64,000 nucleotides of DNA from an uncultured Draconibacterium sp. (GCF_913060805.1 NZ_CAJXTC010000001.1:62001-126000); one strand, 5' to 3'; shown: positions 51,285-60,450, counted from the stretch's first letter. Notes: generated by a model not told the origin, from the sequence alone. Numbers and translations are program-made.

Positions 51285-53339
51285 CTATTTCCAGAAACGT
51301 GCGATGAGCACCTCGCAAAGAATAAAGAACAATGCCAGCAATAAACACCATTTCCATAGTTGACGACCATTCTGAATGTCGTCGAATATTTCTGAAAAAT
51401 TTCGGTCAACTTCTTCAATAACCGTTGCATTGCTTAGCTGATTGGTTTGCAGTCGGGTGTTGATTTCGTTGGTTTGGAAATAACGCAAATCCGATTCTAA
51501 ACGATTGTAATTAAACGCCATTGATGCAATGGTGTTATCGTCGTTTTCAATCAGGTAATGACCGTCGGTAGTTATTTGCTCGCCAAACTCGAGGCGTATA
51601 TTTCTGCCGTTTATATTTTTTACAGGAATAAATTTATCGCCTGTTCCGGCATGCTCGATTTCGATGGACGAGTTTAGATCAACAGTAAGGTTTCTGGGAA
51701 GGTTGATATAGCTGTTTTTACCAACAATGAATGACATTTCCTGCTTGGGTAAACTATTCAGAACAATATTATAAAGCGTTGGTACAAACAACACATCGCG
51801 GGCAAACGACTCGTTTTTTTGCGATAACGGAAATGCAAATACCCACACTTTGCCGTCCTGGTAATTAAGCTGCGAAAGTGCTTTGTCTCCATTTTGAAAT
51901 GCCAGCAGTGTGTGTTCATCGGTTTGCATGGTTTGAGCAAAACGGAAGTGACCATTAACTTGTGGCAAAACCGGATTTTCTTCCCGCTTTTTAAAAACAT
52001 CGGCATAAAACTTATTCTCGTAATCAATTGCAGAAATATCTTGTTTTGTGGAATCGATACGAGCCATCCGATTGGCTCCAAAAGTTCCCAGCAATCGGTT
52101 AGCGGCACTCATGTCATTTATCCATTTCGGAAACAAAACTACTGAAGTTCCGCCGCTTACAACAGATTCCAGCTCGTTTAACAGGCCGCTTGAGAAATTA
52201 TCAATGTTCAGCAAAAATATGGTGTTGTAGTCGCTCAATCGGTTGGCTTGCAGGTTTTGCCGGTTCATTTCGTCGAGCACCACGTAATCGTCATTATTGA
52301 ATAAGGCGCGTAAATAATTCAGGCCTTCCTGCGAATCGGCAGCATCGGTGAAAAGTGCCAGTGCTTTTAATTTCGGCTCAACAAAATAGCTGATGTACCA
52401 ATTGTTATCGTGCGTAAACGGATAATCGGTAATCTCAATTTTTCCCAATTGCGATCCACTGCTTGTATTGTTGTATTTCAGGTTGGCAATAATTTCGTTT
52501 TGCGCCACAACGGAGAAATTGGTAATCGATTTTATCGAATCGTTCAGAAACAGCTTCAAAGGCAAATTTTGGTAATTCTGGTTTGAGCTGTTTTTAATCC
52601 GCACGAACATATTTTCTTCCTGTCCCAAACGGTGAGCCGGATATTCCACCCAGCACGAATCGATATAAAGATTGGCAACTTCGTTAGGAACCAACGGCAG
52701 GTAATAGCTGAAAATTCCGTTGTCCGAGAAATTATCGATGTCGGTAATACTGCGCTGAAAATCGGAAATAAAGTACAGGTTTTTATCAGCTTCGTTTTCG
52801 TCCATTTCGCTGGCAAAGCGGTTGTAAATAATCGAGAGCGGCACCACGGTCGGGCTGGCCTGAATTCCTGAAACCTGCTGAATAAACTGTTCCTTATTAA
52901 AAATATGCTGGTGTTTCGGATTTAAATCGTTGGTAAATAACCTGAATTTTGTTCCGGGAGGGTAGGCCATACAAATTTCGAGGGCTTTGTTGCGCGCCAC
53001 TTCCAGTAGCTGTCCCTGTTCCGAGAGCGCATTCATCGAAAATGAATTGTCGATGTAAACGGCTACCAACTGTTTGCTTTGTTTCTGGGCATCGTTGTTG
53101 GTAGGAATAAACGGTTGGGCAAACGCAAAAACCAGGAAAATTAGGGTAAGAATTCGTGCGGCAAGAAGGAGTAATTGTTTTAGTCTCGATTTTTTTTTCG
53201 ATTCTTTTTTGATGTCCTTTAAAAAACTGACGTTGCTAAAATACACGGTTTTGTAGCGCTTGAAGCTAAACAAGTGTATCAAAATTGGAATGGCAACTGC
53301 CAGTAGTGCAAACAAAAATGTTGGATAAAGAAACTTCAT
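51285..53339 (-). CDS. BatA-domain membrane protein with VWA domain
   Basis: A 684-residue membrane protein. The N-terminal BatA domain has FLYPTFLFALLAVAIPILIHLFSFKRYKTVYFSNVSFL with a second hydrophobic helix (LLLLAARILTLIFLVFAFAQPF). A VWA domain follows with the MIDAS start VAVYIDNSFSMNA (about 91-103). The long middle (about 240-650) is periplasmic beta-rich, and a final helix (WKWCLLLALFFILCEVLIARFW) anchors the C-terminus. The Bacteroidota Bat proteins are linked to aerotolerance. A MoxR partner lies elsewhere in the window. Confidence 0.9.
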   Translation of the reverse strand: MKFLYPTFLFALLAVAIPILIHLFSFKRYKTVYFSNVSFLKDIKKESKKKSRLKQLLLLAARILTLIFLVFAFAQPFIPTNNDAQKQSKQLVAVYIDNSFSMNALSEQGQLLEVARNKALEICMAYPPGTKFRLFTNDLNPKHQHIFNKEQFIQQVSGIQASPTVVPLSIIYNRFASEMDENEADKNLYFISDFQRSITDIDNFSDNGIFSYYLPLVPNEVANLYIDSCWVEYPAHRLGQEENMFVRIKNSSNQNYQNLPLKLFLNDSIKSITNFSVVAQNEIIANLKYNNTSSGSQLGKIEITDYPFTHDNNWYISYFVEPKLKALALFTDAADSQEGLNYLRALFNNDDYVVLDEMNRQNLQANRLSDYNTIFLLNIDNFSSGLLNELESVVSGGTSVVLFPKWINDMSAANRLLGTFGANRMARIDSTKQDISAIDYENKFYADVFKKREENPVLPQVNGHFRFAQTMQTDEHTLLAFQNGDKALSQLNYQDGKVWVFAFPLSQKNESFARDVLFVPTLYNIVLNSLPKQEMSFIVGKNSYINLPRNLTVDLNSSIEIEHAGTGDKFIPVKNINGRNIRLEFGEQITTDGHYLIENDDNTIASMAFNYNRLESDLRYFQTNEINTRLQTNQLSNATVIEEVDRNFSEIFDDIQNGRQLWKWCLLLALFFILCEVLIARFWK

Positions 53340-53380
53340 GCCGGTTTTTCGTTGTGTCTATTTTGTTGGGACAACAGTTT

Positions 53381-54358
53381 TTATTCGTTTTTAAAAATAG
53401 CAATTTCTTTTTCGCCGCTTGATTTTATGTAACCGCGAAACATTCCGCTGGTGTTAAATTCCATGGCAATATTACCATCAGCATCAACACCAATAACGCC
53501 GCCGGTGCCTTCAAGTTCGCTCAGTTTGTCGATTTCTTTTTTACAGGCTTCAGTAACACTCAGGTTTTGGTATTCCATCATAGCCGAAATATCGCGTGCA
53601 AAACCCAGCCGAATGTAATATTCGCCATGACCGGTGCACGAAACAGCGCATGTTTTATTGTTGGCGTAAGTGCCCGCTCCAATAATTGGAGAGTCGCCAA
53701 TTCGGCCAAATTTTTTGTTGGTCATTCCGCCGGTTGATGTTCCCGCGCACAAATTTCCGTACGTATCGAGAACAGCACATCCAACCGTTCCGGTATTGTC
53801 TTTTTGAGTACGCTCGCGTTCGTGTTTCAATAAACTTTGCAGCGACTGGTAACGGCGCTCGGTATAAAAATATTTATTGGGAACGATTTCAAGTCCCTGT
53901 TGTTTGGCAAACTCCGATGCCCCTTTGCCGCTCAGCATTACATGTTCCGAGTTTACCATCACTTCGCGTGCCGCATTTATCGGGTTTTTAATATCCTGCA
54001 CACCGGCAACAGCTCCGGCATTTAGTCTTTTGCCTTCCATTATGGAGGCATCCAGCTCGTTTACTCCGTCGTGTGTAAATACGGCTCCTTTGCCGGCATT
54101 AAAAAGCGGCGAGTTTTCCATCACGTTAATAACTTTCACCACAACATCGGTAGCTGCAGCGCCATCTTTTAGCATTTGTTCGCCTAACTCAAGCGCTTCG
54201 TTCAACTTGGCTTTGTACTCGGCGCGGGCCTCTTCATTCATTTTGTCTTTCGACATAACGCCGGCTCCTCCGTGAATAACAATGGCGTATTTCTGAGCAT
54301 GAACAGAGAGTAAACCTGCCACGAAAAACAGGGCGAGAAATAAAGTTCGTTTTAACAT
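53381..54358 (-). CDS. Isoaspartyl peptidase/L-asparaginase (Ntn hydrolase)
   Basis: ATG 54358 gives 325 residues with a signal peptide ending VHAQ; the longer frame begins at a TTG. The family fold shows IVIHGGAGVMSKD at the start and the autocleavage nucleophile threonine in DNTGTVGCAVLDTYGNLCAGTSTGGMTNK (about residue 193). It releases aspartate from isoaspartyl peptides or asparagine. The signal peptide suggests a periplasmic location, usual for the Bacteroidota type. It lies between the BatA gene and a divergent MerR gene. Confidence 0.93.
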   Translation of the reverse strand: MLKRTLFLALFFVAGLLSVHAQKYAIVIHGGAGVMSKDKMNEEARAEYKAKLNEALELGEQMLKDGAAATDVVVKVINVMENSPLFNAGKGAVFTHDGVNELDASIMEGKRLNAGAVAGVQDIKNPINAAREVMVNSEHVMLSGKGASEFAKQQGLEIVPNKYFYTERRYQSLQSLLKHERERTQKDNTGTVGCAVLDTYGNLCAGTSTGGMTNKKFGRIGDSPIIGAGTYANNKTCAVSCTGHGEYYIRLGFARDISAMMEYQNLSVTEACKKEIDKLSELEGTGGVIGVDADGNIAMEFNTSGMFRGYIKSSGEKEIAIFKNE

Positions 54359-54453
54359 AGTGTGCAATTTCTTACAAAAATGACATAAAATTTAAAATGC
54401 TGAAGCATTCAATCTACATTCTTTTAAAAATTAATTTATGCAGCAATATATTA

Positions 54454-54488
54454 TAATTTTGTTTATTATTTGTAGTTTTAAGCTTAAA
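54454..54488 (+). promoter_or_regulatory. Promoter and operator region of the MerR gene
   Basis: TAATTTTG at 54454-54461 matches the TAnnTTTG element, and the perfect 12-base palindrome TTTAAGCTTAAA is at 54477-54488, 67-78 bases before the ATG at 54555. The palindrome could bind the MerR protein itself, which is inference. Confidence 0.45.
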
Positions 54489-54554
54489 CAAAAAACCTGT
54501 TGCCGATGTTGTTAAGATAGTTTATATACGCATGACAACATAATTTCCAGAGAA

Positions 54555-55433
54555 ATGAAAACAGAAGGATATTCAATAAAAGATTTGGAGACCTTATCGG
54601 GTATTAAGGCGCACACCATACGAATTTGGGAGAAAAGGTATGATTTGCTGAAGCCTGAACGAACCGATACAAATATTAGGTATTACACCGACGATGATTT
54701 GAAACGAATGTTGAATGTTTCGTTATTGGTGCGCAATGGGTACAAAATTTCGAAAGTTGCTGCCTGGCAAGAAGACGACATAAAACAAACCGTGCTTGAT
54801 GTTGCAAAAACAAAAAAGTCTGAAGAAGGTTATGTCGATCAGCTTTTACTTTTTATGGTAAATTTTGATAATGTTGGTTTTACAGCGCAGGTTAACGAGA
54901 TTATTGAAAAATACGGTCTTGAAGAGGCCATGCAAAATATTTTCTTCGCCTTATTCGAGCGCATTGGCACTTTCTGGCAGGTTGGTTCAATTTTCCCGGC
55001 GCAGGAACATTACATCACCAGTTTTATTCGCCAGAAGATTATTGCAGCTATTGATGCGCATGGAATTACCAATACGAAGCAAAAGACCATTCTGCTTTAT
55101 CTTCCTGAGGAGGAATTACACGAACTGAGTTTGTTGTTTTATTCGTATCTGGCTTTAACGGCGGGGTACAATGTAATTTATTTGGGGCAGTTTGTGCCGT
55201 TTGACGATCTTGAAAAACTTCGGTCTCATGTGGAGCTGGATTTTATTTTTACCGCATTTATCAGTCCGATTCAAAAAGAAGATCTGGAAAATTACCTGGA
55301 GAAATTAAAAGAATTATATCAGCACCAAAAGGTGTTTATAACCGGTTGGCAGGTGAAAGAACATACTCCGAAATTGCCCCGGAATTTTAAGGTAGTTAAA
55401 GATTATCGTGAGTTTAAAAAGTACCTCGGATAA
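54555..55433 (+). CDS. MerR family regulator with B12-photoreceptor-like C-terminal domain
   Basis: A 292-residue regulator. MerR helix-turn-helix region 1-70 (YSIKDLETLSGIKAHTIRIWEKRY). The rest fits the B12-binding-2 and B12-binding modules. Trp141 with nine residues to Glu151-His152 (W-x9-EH) and Glu187-x-His189 are the residues that in CarH/LitR photoreceptors sandwich and ligate adenosylcobalamin; only the ExHxxG glycine is replaced by serine. It may therefore bind cobalamin and respond to light. No carotenoid or photolyase gene adjoins it. An autoregulatory palindrome lies upstream. Confidence 0.85.
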   Translation: MKTEGYSIKDLETLSGIKAHTIRIWEKRYDLLKPERTDTNIRYYTDDDLKRMLNVSLLVRNGYKISKVAAWQEDDIKQTVLDVAKTKKSEEGYVDQLLLFMVNFDNVGFTAQVNEIIEKYGLEEAMQNIFFALFERIGTFWQVGSIFPAQEHYITSFIRQKIIAAIDAHGITNTKQKTILLYLPEEELHELSLLFYSYLALTAGYNVIYLGQFVPFDDLEKLRSHVELDFIFTAFISPIQKEDLENYLEKLKELYQHQKVFITGWQVKEHTPKLPRNFKVVKDYREFKKYLG

Positions 55434-55443
55434 GGTGCTGAAA

Positions 55444-55656
55444 TTAATCGGGATAGTGGTTTTTGTGTTTACTCGTGGCAAAAACATTCACCCAAATCAG
55501 AAATAACAATAGCAAAAGCAATATGGCTATCGATGTGTAGATAATAATCGTGTAAAGTCTTTGATTATCAAATGCTATTGGAAAAAACAGGACTATCGAT
55601 GTTAGAACAGTAACCACGCCAACAACGGTCCCTACGTTATTTTTTAAGATTTTCAT
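55444..55656 (-). CDS. Small two-helix membrane protein with strong Shine-Dalgarno
   Basis: A 70-residue protein with two hydrophobic segments (about residues 9-28 and 34-55) and a polar tail. Unknown family. The start is unusually well marked by AAGGAGGGG about three bases before the ATG, rare in Bacteroidota. It converges on the MerR gene with ten bases between. Confidence 0.65.
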   Translation of the reverse strand: MKILKNNVGTVVGVVTVLTSIVLFFPIAFDNQRLYTIIIYTSIAILLLLLLFLIWVNVFATSKHKNHYPD

Positions 55657-55847
55657 TTCCCCTCCTTGTATGATTTACAATTTAAGGAAAATAACAACTT
55701 AAGTCAATCAAAAACAGTAAAATAAACTTTTGTTTTATCACCATGCTATTAACAATCTCAAATGGGTAAGAGCTTGCCCAAATTGTAATTGTACACGAGA
55801 TTTCCTGAAAATGTTATGGGGGAAGAGTTTTGAGTGTTTCACGGATA

Positions 55848-56363
55848 CTATTTTTCTTCGGAAGAGGTGTTGGCTTCCAGTGTCATTCCGGGGTAAAGAC
55901 TGAAACGTTTTACATCGGTGGTGAAAATTTCAATCATTTCATCATCATCGCTTTGCGGTGTATTGCTGAAATACAGATTATAGGCGGCATGCATGGGAAC
56001 CATTACTTTGCAGTTCAATTTTGGAGGAATACGAATATCCATGAAGTCGCAGTAATTTTGGTTGTCCCAAACCAAATCAGTCAACATATTCACGTAAATC
56101 GTGTCGTTTGTTGGGTTTATCAGCTTAAGCTTTTTAAATTGTTGGTCAGAGGGCACATATTCTACTTCGCATTCCAACATCGCGCCAACAAAAGCACTTC
56201 CAATTCCCACCATTATCTCACCAACAACATTTCCTCCGTGCGTTGAAATCAATTCTTTTTGTCGCTCGTAACTCGATTTATCATAAATGTATTTGGGGCT
56301 CGAGCAGCTTTGAAAAAGTAGAAGGATGCTTAAAATCAGCAGATATGGTAGGCGTTTTTTCAT
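55848..56363 (-). CDS. Lipoprotein, unknown function
   Basis: A 171-residue protein with lipobox LFQSC (cysteine 20) and a beta-rich body without a recognised domain. Cysteine in ECEVEYVP and two in NYCDFMDIRIPPKLNC might be structural. It is divergent from the outer-membrane barrel gene with about 145 bases between. The 190 bases downstream show no gene. Confidence 0.75.
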   Translation of the reverse strand: MKKRLPYLLILSILLLFQSCSSPKYIYDKSSYERQKELISTHGGNVVGEIMVGIGSAFVGAMLECEVEYVPSDQQFKKLKLINPTNDTIYVNMLTDLVWDNQNYCDFMDIRIPPKLNCKVMVPMHAAYNLYFSNTPQSDDDEMIEIFTTDVKRFSLYPGMTLEANTSSEEK

Positions 56364-56507
56364 GGTTAATTTGTTTTGTAAGTTGATTTAGCAATTTTCG
56401 TGCCTCATTTTCCGCCGAAAAGGTTCGGGCATATTCATAAAAACTCCGTATACTTGAAACAGAATTTTAACGTTATAATCAAAACACTAAACAAAAACAC
56501 AATAGTT

Positions 56508-57098
56508 ATGAAACGACTACTTTTTGCTTCTCTCTTTGTTTTAATCGCATCAATTGGTTTTGCCCAGCCAGTTTTCGACTTGGGGGTGAAAGCCGGTATG
56601 CATTACTCAAACATGAGTCTTGACGGGGAATTTGATCTGAGTTCAGATGCTATTACAAAAGTACACTGGGGCGCATTTGGCCGCGTTGGATTTAATCGGC
56701 TGTATATTCAGCCCGAAGTTTATTTTAGTAAAAAAGGTGGCGATCTGTCGTATGAACCTCTTAGCTTAGCAGGTGGTTTCGATTACAAAAACGTAGATGT
56801 ACCTGTTCTTTTAGGATACAAACTGGTAAAAAGCTCTATGATCGATTTTCGGGTTATGGCCGGACCGGTATTTAGTTTTGTAACCGATGCCAATTACCCC
56901 AACGAGCTTGATCCTTATTTGCACGATGAGTTTTTTAACAAGCATTTATTTGGGGTGCAATACGGTTTGGGTGTTGATGTTTTATTCTTTACGCTTGATG
57001 CCCGCATGGAACACTCCAGCAAAATTTACGATGATCCGGATTTGATTAACGGAAATTCAACATCGTTTATACTCACGCTAGGTTTTAAAATATTGTAA
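56508..57098 (+). CDS. Outer-membrane beta-barrel protein (PorT-like)
   Basis: ATG 56508 (MKRLLFASLFVLIASIGFAQ) gives 196 residues; the upstream frame has no leader. A signal peptide is followed by eight-strand barrel features: VFDLGVKAGMHYSNMSL, GAFGRVGFNRLYIQPEVYFSKKGGDLSY, and a final strand SFILTLGFKIL. The family includes PorT-like and OmpX-like barrels, with varied roles. It is followed by a strong terminator. Confidence 0.88.
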   Translation: MKRLLFASLFVLIASIGFAQPVFDLGVKAGMHYSNMSLDGEFDLSSDAITKVHWGAFGRVGFNRLYIQPEVYFSKKGGDLSYEPLSLAGGFDYKNVDVPVLLGYKLVKSSMIDFRVMAGPVFSFVTDANYPNELDPYLHDEFFNKHLFGVQYGLGVDVLFFTLDARMEHSSKIYDDPDLINGNSTSFILTLGFKIL

Positions 57099-57110
57099 CT
57101 ACGATACAAA

Positions 57111-57140
57111 AGGCTTCGATTTTTTCGAAGCCTTTTTTTT
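57111..57140 (+). terminator. Rho-independent terminator of the PorT-like gene
   Basis: A nine-base perfect stem AGGCTTCGA / TCGAAGCCT (57111-57119 with 57125-57133) with a loop of T, followed by seven more T, 13 bases after the stop. Confidence 0.95.
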
Positions 57141-57200
57141 ACCTTATTGATAAACGTTTTCTGACTGTTAGAACGTGTTTATATATATATCAATTGGAAT

Positions 57201-58214
57201 TCAATGAACCAACTCTTTTTTCAGAATTGCTTTTATTTCTCCCATTTGGCTTTCGGTGAGTGCCCCAAACTCTAAAGCACCGGCATTTTCTTCTACCTGT
57301 TCTACTGTTTTAAATCCCGGAATTGGAATGGTTCGTTTGTTTTTACCCCATATCCACGACAGGGCTCCCTGTGCCAGTGTGCGGCCATCGCTTCTTAGAA
57401 TATCGCCAATGGCTTCAAGTTCTTTCAGAAGCGTTGCCTTTGGTTTTCCTTCTTCGAAGAACATATAATATTCATCCCCCAAAAGATGTATTATTGAGCG
57501 ACAGTCATCATCGGCCACGATGGATTGGTCGTTGTATTTTCCGGTAAGAACGCCCATTGCCAGTGGCCCGCGGTTAATGCTGGCCAGCTTTCGGTCTTTG
57601 CAGAGTTTTAGGATTTTTTTGTTGCCCACAAATACATTCAGTTCGTGCTGAACGGCTATGCAGTTATCTCCATCGGCGAAAAAAGCGGCACGTTCTTCAT
57701 CGTCGGTGCTCCAACCGTAACCTCTTATTTTTCCTTCTTGTACCAGGTCTTCCAGCGTGTCGCGAACAAGTCCTGCAGCTTCGAGGTTTAGATTGGCAAT
57801 GTGCAGCTGGTATAAATCGATGTAATCGGTTTTCAGGCGCGCAAGACTGCTTTCCAACGCTTTTCGGGTGTATTCAGATGTTACTTTTGTGCCCATTACT
57901 GCTTCTCGCGTTTTGGGATTATAACCCATGCCAAATTTCGTGGCAATCACTAATTTATCGCGACGGCCTTTAATGACCTGCGAAATTAATTTCTCGGAAT
58001 GGCCCGCACCATAAACATCGGCTGTGTCGATAAAATTGATGCCCATTTCAATTCCTTTTTTCAAGGCTCGTATCGATTCCGCATCGTCTACTTTTCCCCA
58101 GCCAAGCGGCAAAGATTGAAGATTTGTTGGTCCTCCAATGGCCCAGCAGCCCAGTCCCATGGCACTTACTTCAATACCCGAATGTCCCAGTTTTCTTTTA
58201 AAATTGTTTTCCAT
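57201..58214 (-). CDS. Aldo/keto reductase
   Basis: A 337-residue NADPH-dependent oxidoreductase. The catalytic tetrad has Asp and Tyr in FIDTADVYGAGHSE (about 56-69), Lys in LVIATKFGMGYNP (about 92), and His in DLYQLHIANLNLEA (about 140). The C-terminal NADPH-binding SWIWGKNKRTIPIPGFKTVEQVEENA is intact. Substrate unknown. It stands alone, with about 60 bases to the PorT terminator. Confidence 0.94.
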   Translation of the reverse strand: MENNFKRKLGHSGIEVSAMGLGCWAIGGPTNLQSLPLGWGKVDDAESIRALKKGIEMGINFIDTADVYGAGHSEKLISQVIKGRRDKLVIATKFGMGYNPKTREAVMGTKVTSEYTRKALESSLARLKTDYIDLYQLHIANLNLEAAGLVRDTLEDLVQEGKIRGYGWSTDDEERAAFFADGDNCIAVQHELNVFVGNKKILKLCKDRKLASINRGPLAMGVLTGKYNDQSIVADDDCRSIIHLLGDEYYMFFEEGKPKATLLKELEAIGDILRSDGRTLAQGALSWIWGKNKRTIPIPGFKTVEQVEENAGALEFGALTESQMGEIKAILKKELVH

Positions 58215-58387
58215 AATTCAAGCTTTAATTTGATACATATTCCACTTCGTTATCAGGTTGTATAATTGTACCTGCTTTTATTTTCGTGATATTTATCCTG
58301 GAATTTATCATCAACGCTTACACCTTTATCCATGAATATGGTAACCGGTTTTATCACAAAATGGGGAATAAACAGGGCGAATAAGAA

Positions 58388-58822
58388 TCAGAAAACTGTG
58401 TGTTCCACGTTTTCTTCATTCATAACATCGCTCAATGTCCAAAAATGCACATCGCCGGCAGTAACCTTAAAAATTTCGCTAATAGGCTCCAGATCATAAC
58501 CTGAGATATCGTCCAGGTAGAGGCGTTCTTCGTGTAATTTATGTATCATTTTCGGATCATATACAAATTCAACCGTACCTGTTAAACGCATTTGTTTGGC
58601 CTGCGCCAAATCTTTTGGATTGTTGTAAAAACAAATCTCAACTTTTGGGTTGTGGTGAAGTTGTTTCGACATGTCTTTTGGAGAGAGTGTACCGAAATAA
58701 AAACCTGTTTTATCGGCAAAATACATAAGAACTGTTCGTACCCGTGGCTGGTCGCCCTCGCAGGTTGCCAACGAGCAAACCGGGTTTGCTGTGGCGAACG
58801 AAATGTAATCATTTATATTCAT
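58388..58822 (-). CDS. Pyridoxamine 5'-phosphate oxidase family protein
   Basis: A 144-residue split-barrel FMN-binding protein: NPVCSLATCEGDQPRVRTVLMYFADKTGFYFGTLSPKDMSKQL (about 15-57) fits the general PNPOx-like fold, and EICFYNNPKDLAQAKQMRLTGTVEFV continues it. The typical residues of true PdxH are lacking, so it is probably another flavin or heme-associated member. Isolated. Confidence 0.88.
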   Translation of the reverse strand: MNINDYISFATANPVCSLATCEGDQPRVRTVLMYFADKTGFYFGTLSPKDMSKQLHHNPKVEICFYNNPKDLAQAKQMRLTGTVEFVYDPKMIHKLHEERLYLDDISGYDLEPISEIFKVTAGDVHFWTLSDVMNEENVEHTVF

Positions 58823-58940
58823 GGCTAAAGATTTTTGGTGTAAGACATAAGTTACAAAAAATCAGCATGAAATGCAAGATGTTCGAGTGCTCCGAAGACG
58901 AAAAGTTCAAGAGGTTTTACACTGCGGAAATTTCAGAATT

Positions 58941-59198
58941 TTATCCGTTTTGTTCCTTCTTTTTAAACCAGTTTACCGGGTTTAATTGCTTTTTGTATTT
59001 GGTGAACAGTTCTTTCCCAACCAACAGACCACCGGCCCAAAAAACAACTTCCATCAGTATAAAACTGGTTGTTGATGCAGCCACTTTGGTTTTGGTAGGC
59101 AAATCAAAAAACGGAATGATCAATGTGGCGGCAAAGAATACCCCTGAAAAGATCATTAAGAAAATCCCGATTTTTATCTGACTGTTTTTTCTACCCAT
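58941..59198 (-). CDS. Transporter suffix domain protein
   Basis: ATG 59198 (MGRKNSQIKIGIFLMIFSGV) gives 85 residues; the longer frame begins at a TTG. Two hydrophobic helices and the characteristic C-terminus FWAGGLLVGKELFTKYKKQLNPVNWF. This domain often forms a small separate protein or the end of transporters, as I recall. Function unknown. Isolated on the minus strand. Confidence 0.8.
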   Translation of the reverse strand: MGRKNSQIKIGIFLMIFSGVFFAATLIIPFFDLPTKTKVAASTTSFILMEVVFWAGGLLVGKELFTKYKKQLNPVNWFKKKEQNG

Positions 59199-59363
59199 AA
59201 AATCCAAAACAGCAAAAGCGGGCGATTGTTTCTTTCACTACCGATTATTAAAAACATTAAGCCATTGGTTCGCGCACTCCCAATGACTTTGTTTTTATAT
59301 ATCGGCATTTAACCAATTTGAAAATAATTCAAAATAGCTTAATCATTTTCATAATTGGTATAA

Positions 59364-60005
59364 TTATTTCTTCTGCATACTTTGTAACAGAATGGTGTAA
59401 GCATTTGGCCCTTCGTTAAAAAGCAGATCGAGGATGCTTAAATTTGGCTGGAATCCATATTTTTCCGAGAACACCTGTGTGTAGGTTTGTGGTTGAAATG
59501 CAGTATCGGGATTGTGTTTCAGTTTTGGTGAGATTCCATCGCGCAAATTGAAGGTGTTTTCAGGTACTTGCTCAAAGTCATCGGTTAAGCGGATTTTATT
59601 TTCAATCTCGAAAAAATCGCAGAGTTGCTCGTGTATTTGCTGGTTATAGTCGAGCAGGTATTTGGTTTTGCTCTCGAAAAACGGATACAATTCATCCTGG
59701 TAATACTCGAAATACGGCGACGAGTTGTAGGCAGAAACAATGGTTTGCCAGTGGGTGTGTTGCCAGTTTTCGTCGTAGGATATTTGCAGATCCTTGATCA
59801 GCACTTTTGGCCCGCGACCTTTTACCACAGGAATAACCAACGAAATTGGCCCGTTTCCTCCCAATATCTGGCAACGGTTGCGGTAGGTTTGTTTGGTGAA
59901 GTTCTCGAATTGCTCGATGTAAACTTCCGAGTGGTGTAAATAGCGTGTATAAAAGTGTACCGGAGCAAAATAGGCAGTGCTCAGTAAAAGTGCGTTGTTA
60001 TCCAT
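59364..60005 (-). CDS. WbqC family protein
   Basis: A 213-residue protein with the WbqC features: LSTAYFAPVHFYTRYL near the start, QTYRNRCQILGGNGPISLVIPV (about 39-60), VLIKDLQISYDENWQHTHWQTIVSAYNSSPYFEYYQDEL (about 69-107). The family is associated with polysaccharide or glycan synthesis; the role is not defined. It follows lapA by 2 bases, and the next genes upstream (lepB and dapB) are on the same strand, though a terminator lies between. Confidence 0.92.
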   Translation of the reverse strand: MDNNALLLSTAYFAPVHFYTRYLHHSEVYIEQFENFTKQTYRNRCQILGGNGPISLVIPVVKGRGPKVLIKDLQISYDENWQHTHWQTIVSAYNSSPYFEYYQDELYPFFESKTKYLLDYNQQIHEQLCDFFEIENKIRLTDDFEQVPENTFNLRDGISPKLKHNPDTAFQPQTYTQVFSEKYGFQPNLSILDLLFNEGPNAYTILLQSMQKK

Positions 60006-60007
60006 GT

Positions 60008-60358
60008 TTAATCTTTAAAAAAAGTATCGTCAGAATCGTCGTCATCGTCCAGCTCAATTCCTTCCGGATCGCTTTCTTCTTCCGGCTTTTGTGGATTGTC
60101 CATCTGATGCAATTCCTGCAGTTCTGAGTTGAATTTCAGCATTTGTTTGTATTCGCGTTTAACCTTCCAAAGGCGCGGATAAAAATAAAATGCCGAGATT
60201 AAATATCCCAGAAAAATACAGCTTAATAAAACCAGCACCAGCGGAGCATCTTTTATTTCCCAGAAAAATATATTGAGGGTGATGTCCATGGCATTTTGCA
60301 GGGTGAAAATTACCAGCAAAACGGCCAGAATCAGGAGAATTACAACGATTAACTGCAT
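60008..60358 (-). CDS. LapA-domain small membrane protein
   Basis: A 116-residue protein with two hydrophobic helices (about 1-19 and 40-62), the lipopolysaccharide-assembly-protein-A domain (LQNAMDITLNIFFWEIKDAPLVLVLLSCIFLGYLIS), and an acidic C-terminal tail (EEESDPEGIELDDDDDSDD). In E. coli LapA works with LapB in LPS assembly; here no LapB is adjacent. It is followed by wbqC after 2 bases. Confidence 0.85.
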   Translation of the reverse strand: MQLIVVILLILAVLLVIFTLQNAMDITLNIFFWEIKDAPLVLVLLSCIFLGYLISAFYFYPRLWKVKREYKQMLKFNSELQELHQMDNPQKPEEESDPEGIELDDDDDSDDTFFKD

Positions 60359-60393
60359 AATTGATGGTTTTCAAGTATCAATTCCGAAAGTAT

Positions 60394-60425
60394 AAAAAAA
60401 GGATAACAGTTGCCTGCTATCCTTT
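60394..60425 (-). terminator. Terminator of the dapB-lepB operon
   Basis: Stem AAAGGATA / TATCCTTT (60398-60405 with 60418-60425) with further pairing inside; read on the minus strand it ends in seven T. It lies between lepB (stop 60451) and lapA (start 60358), so lapA-wbqC needs its own promoter. Confidence 0.88.
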
Positions 60426-60450
60426 AAACGAATATAATTTGTATTAATTG

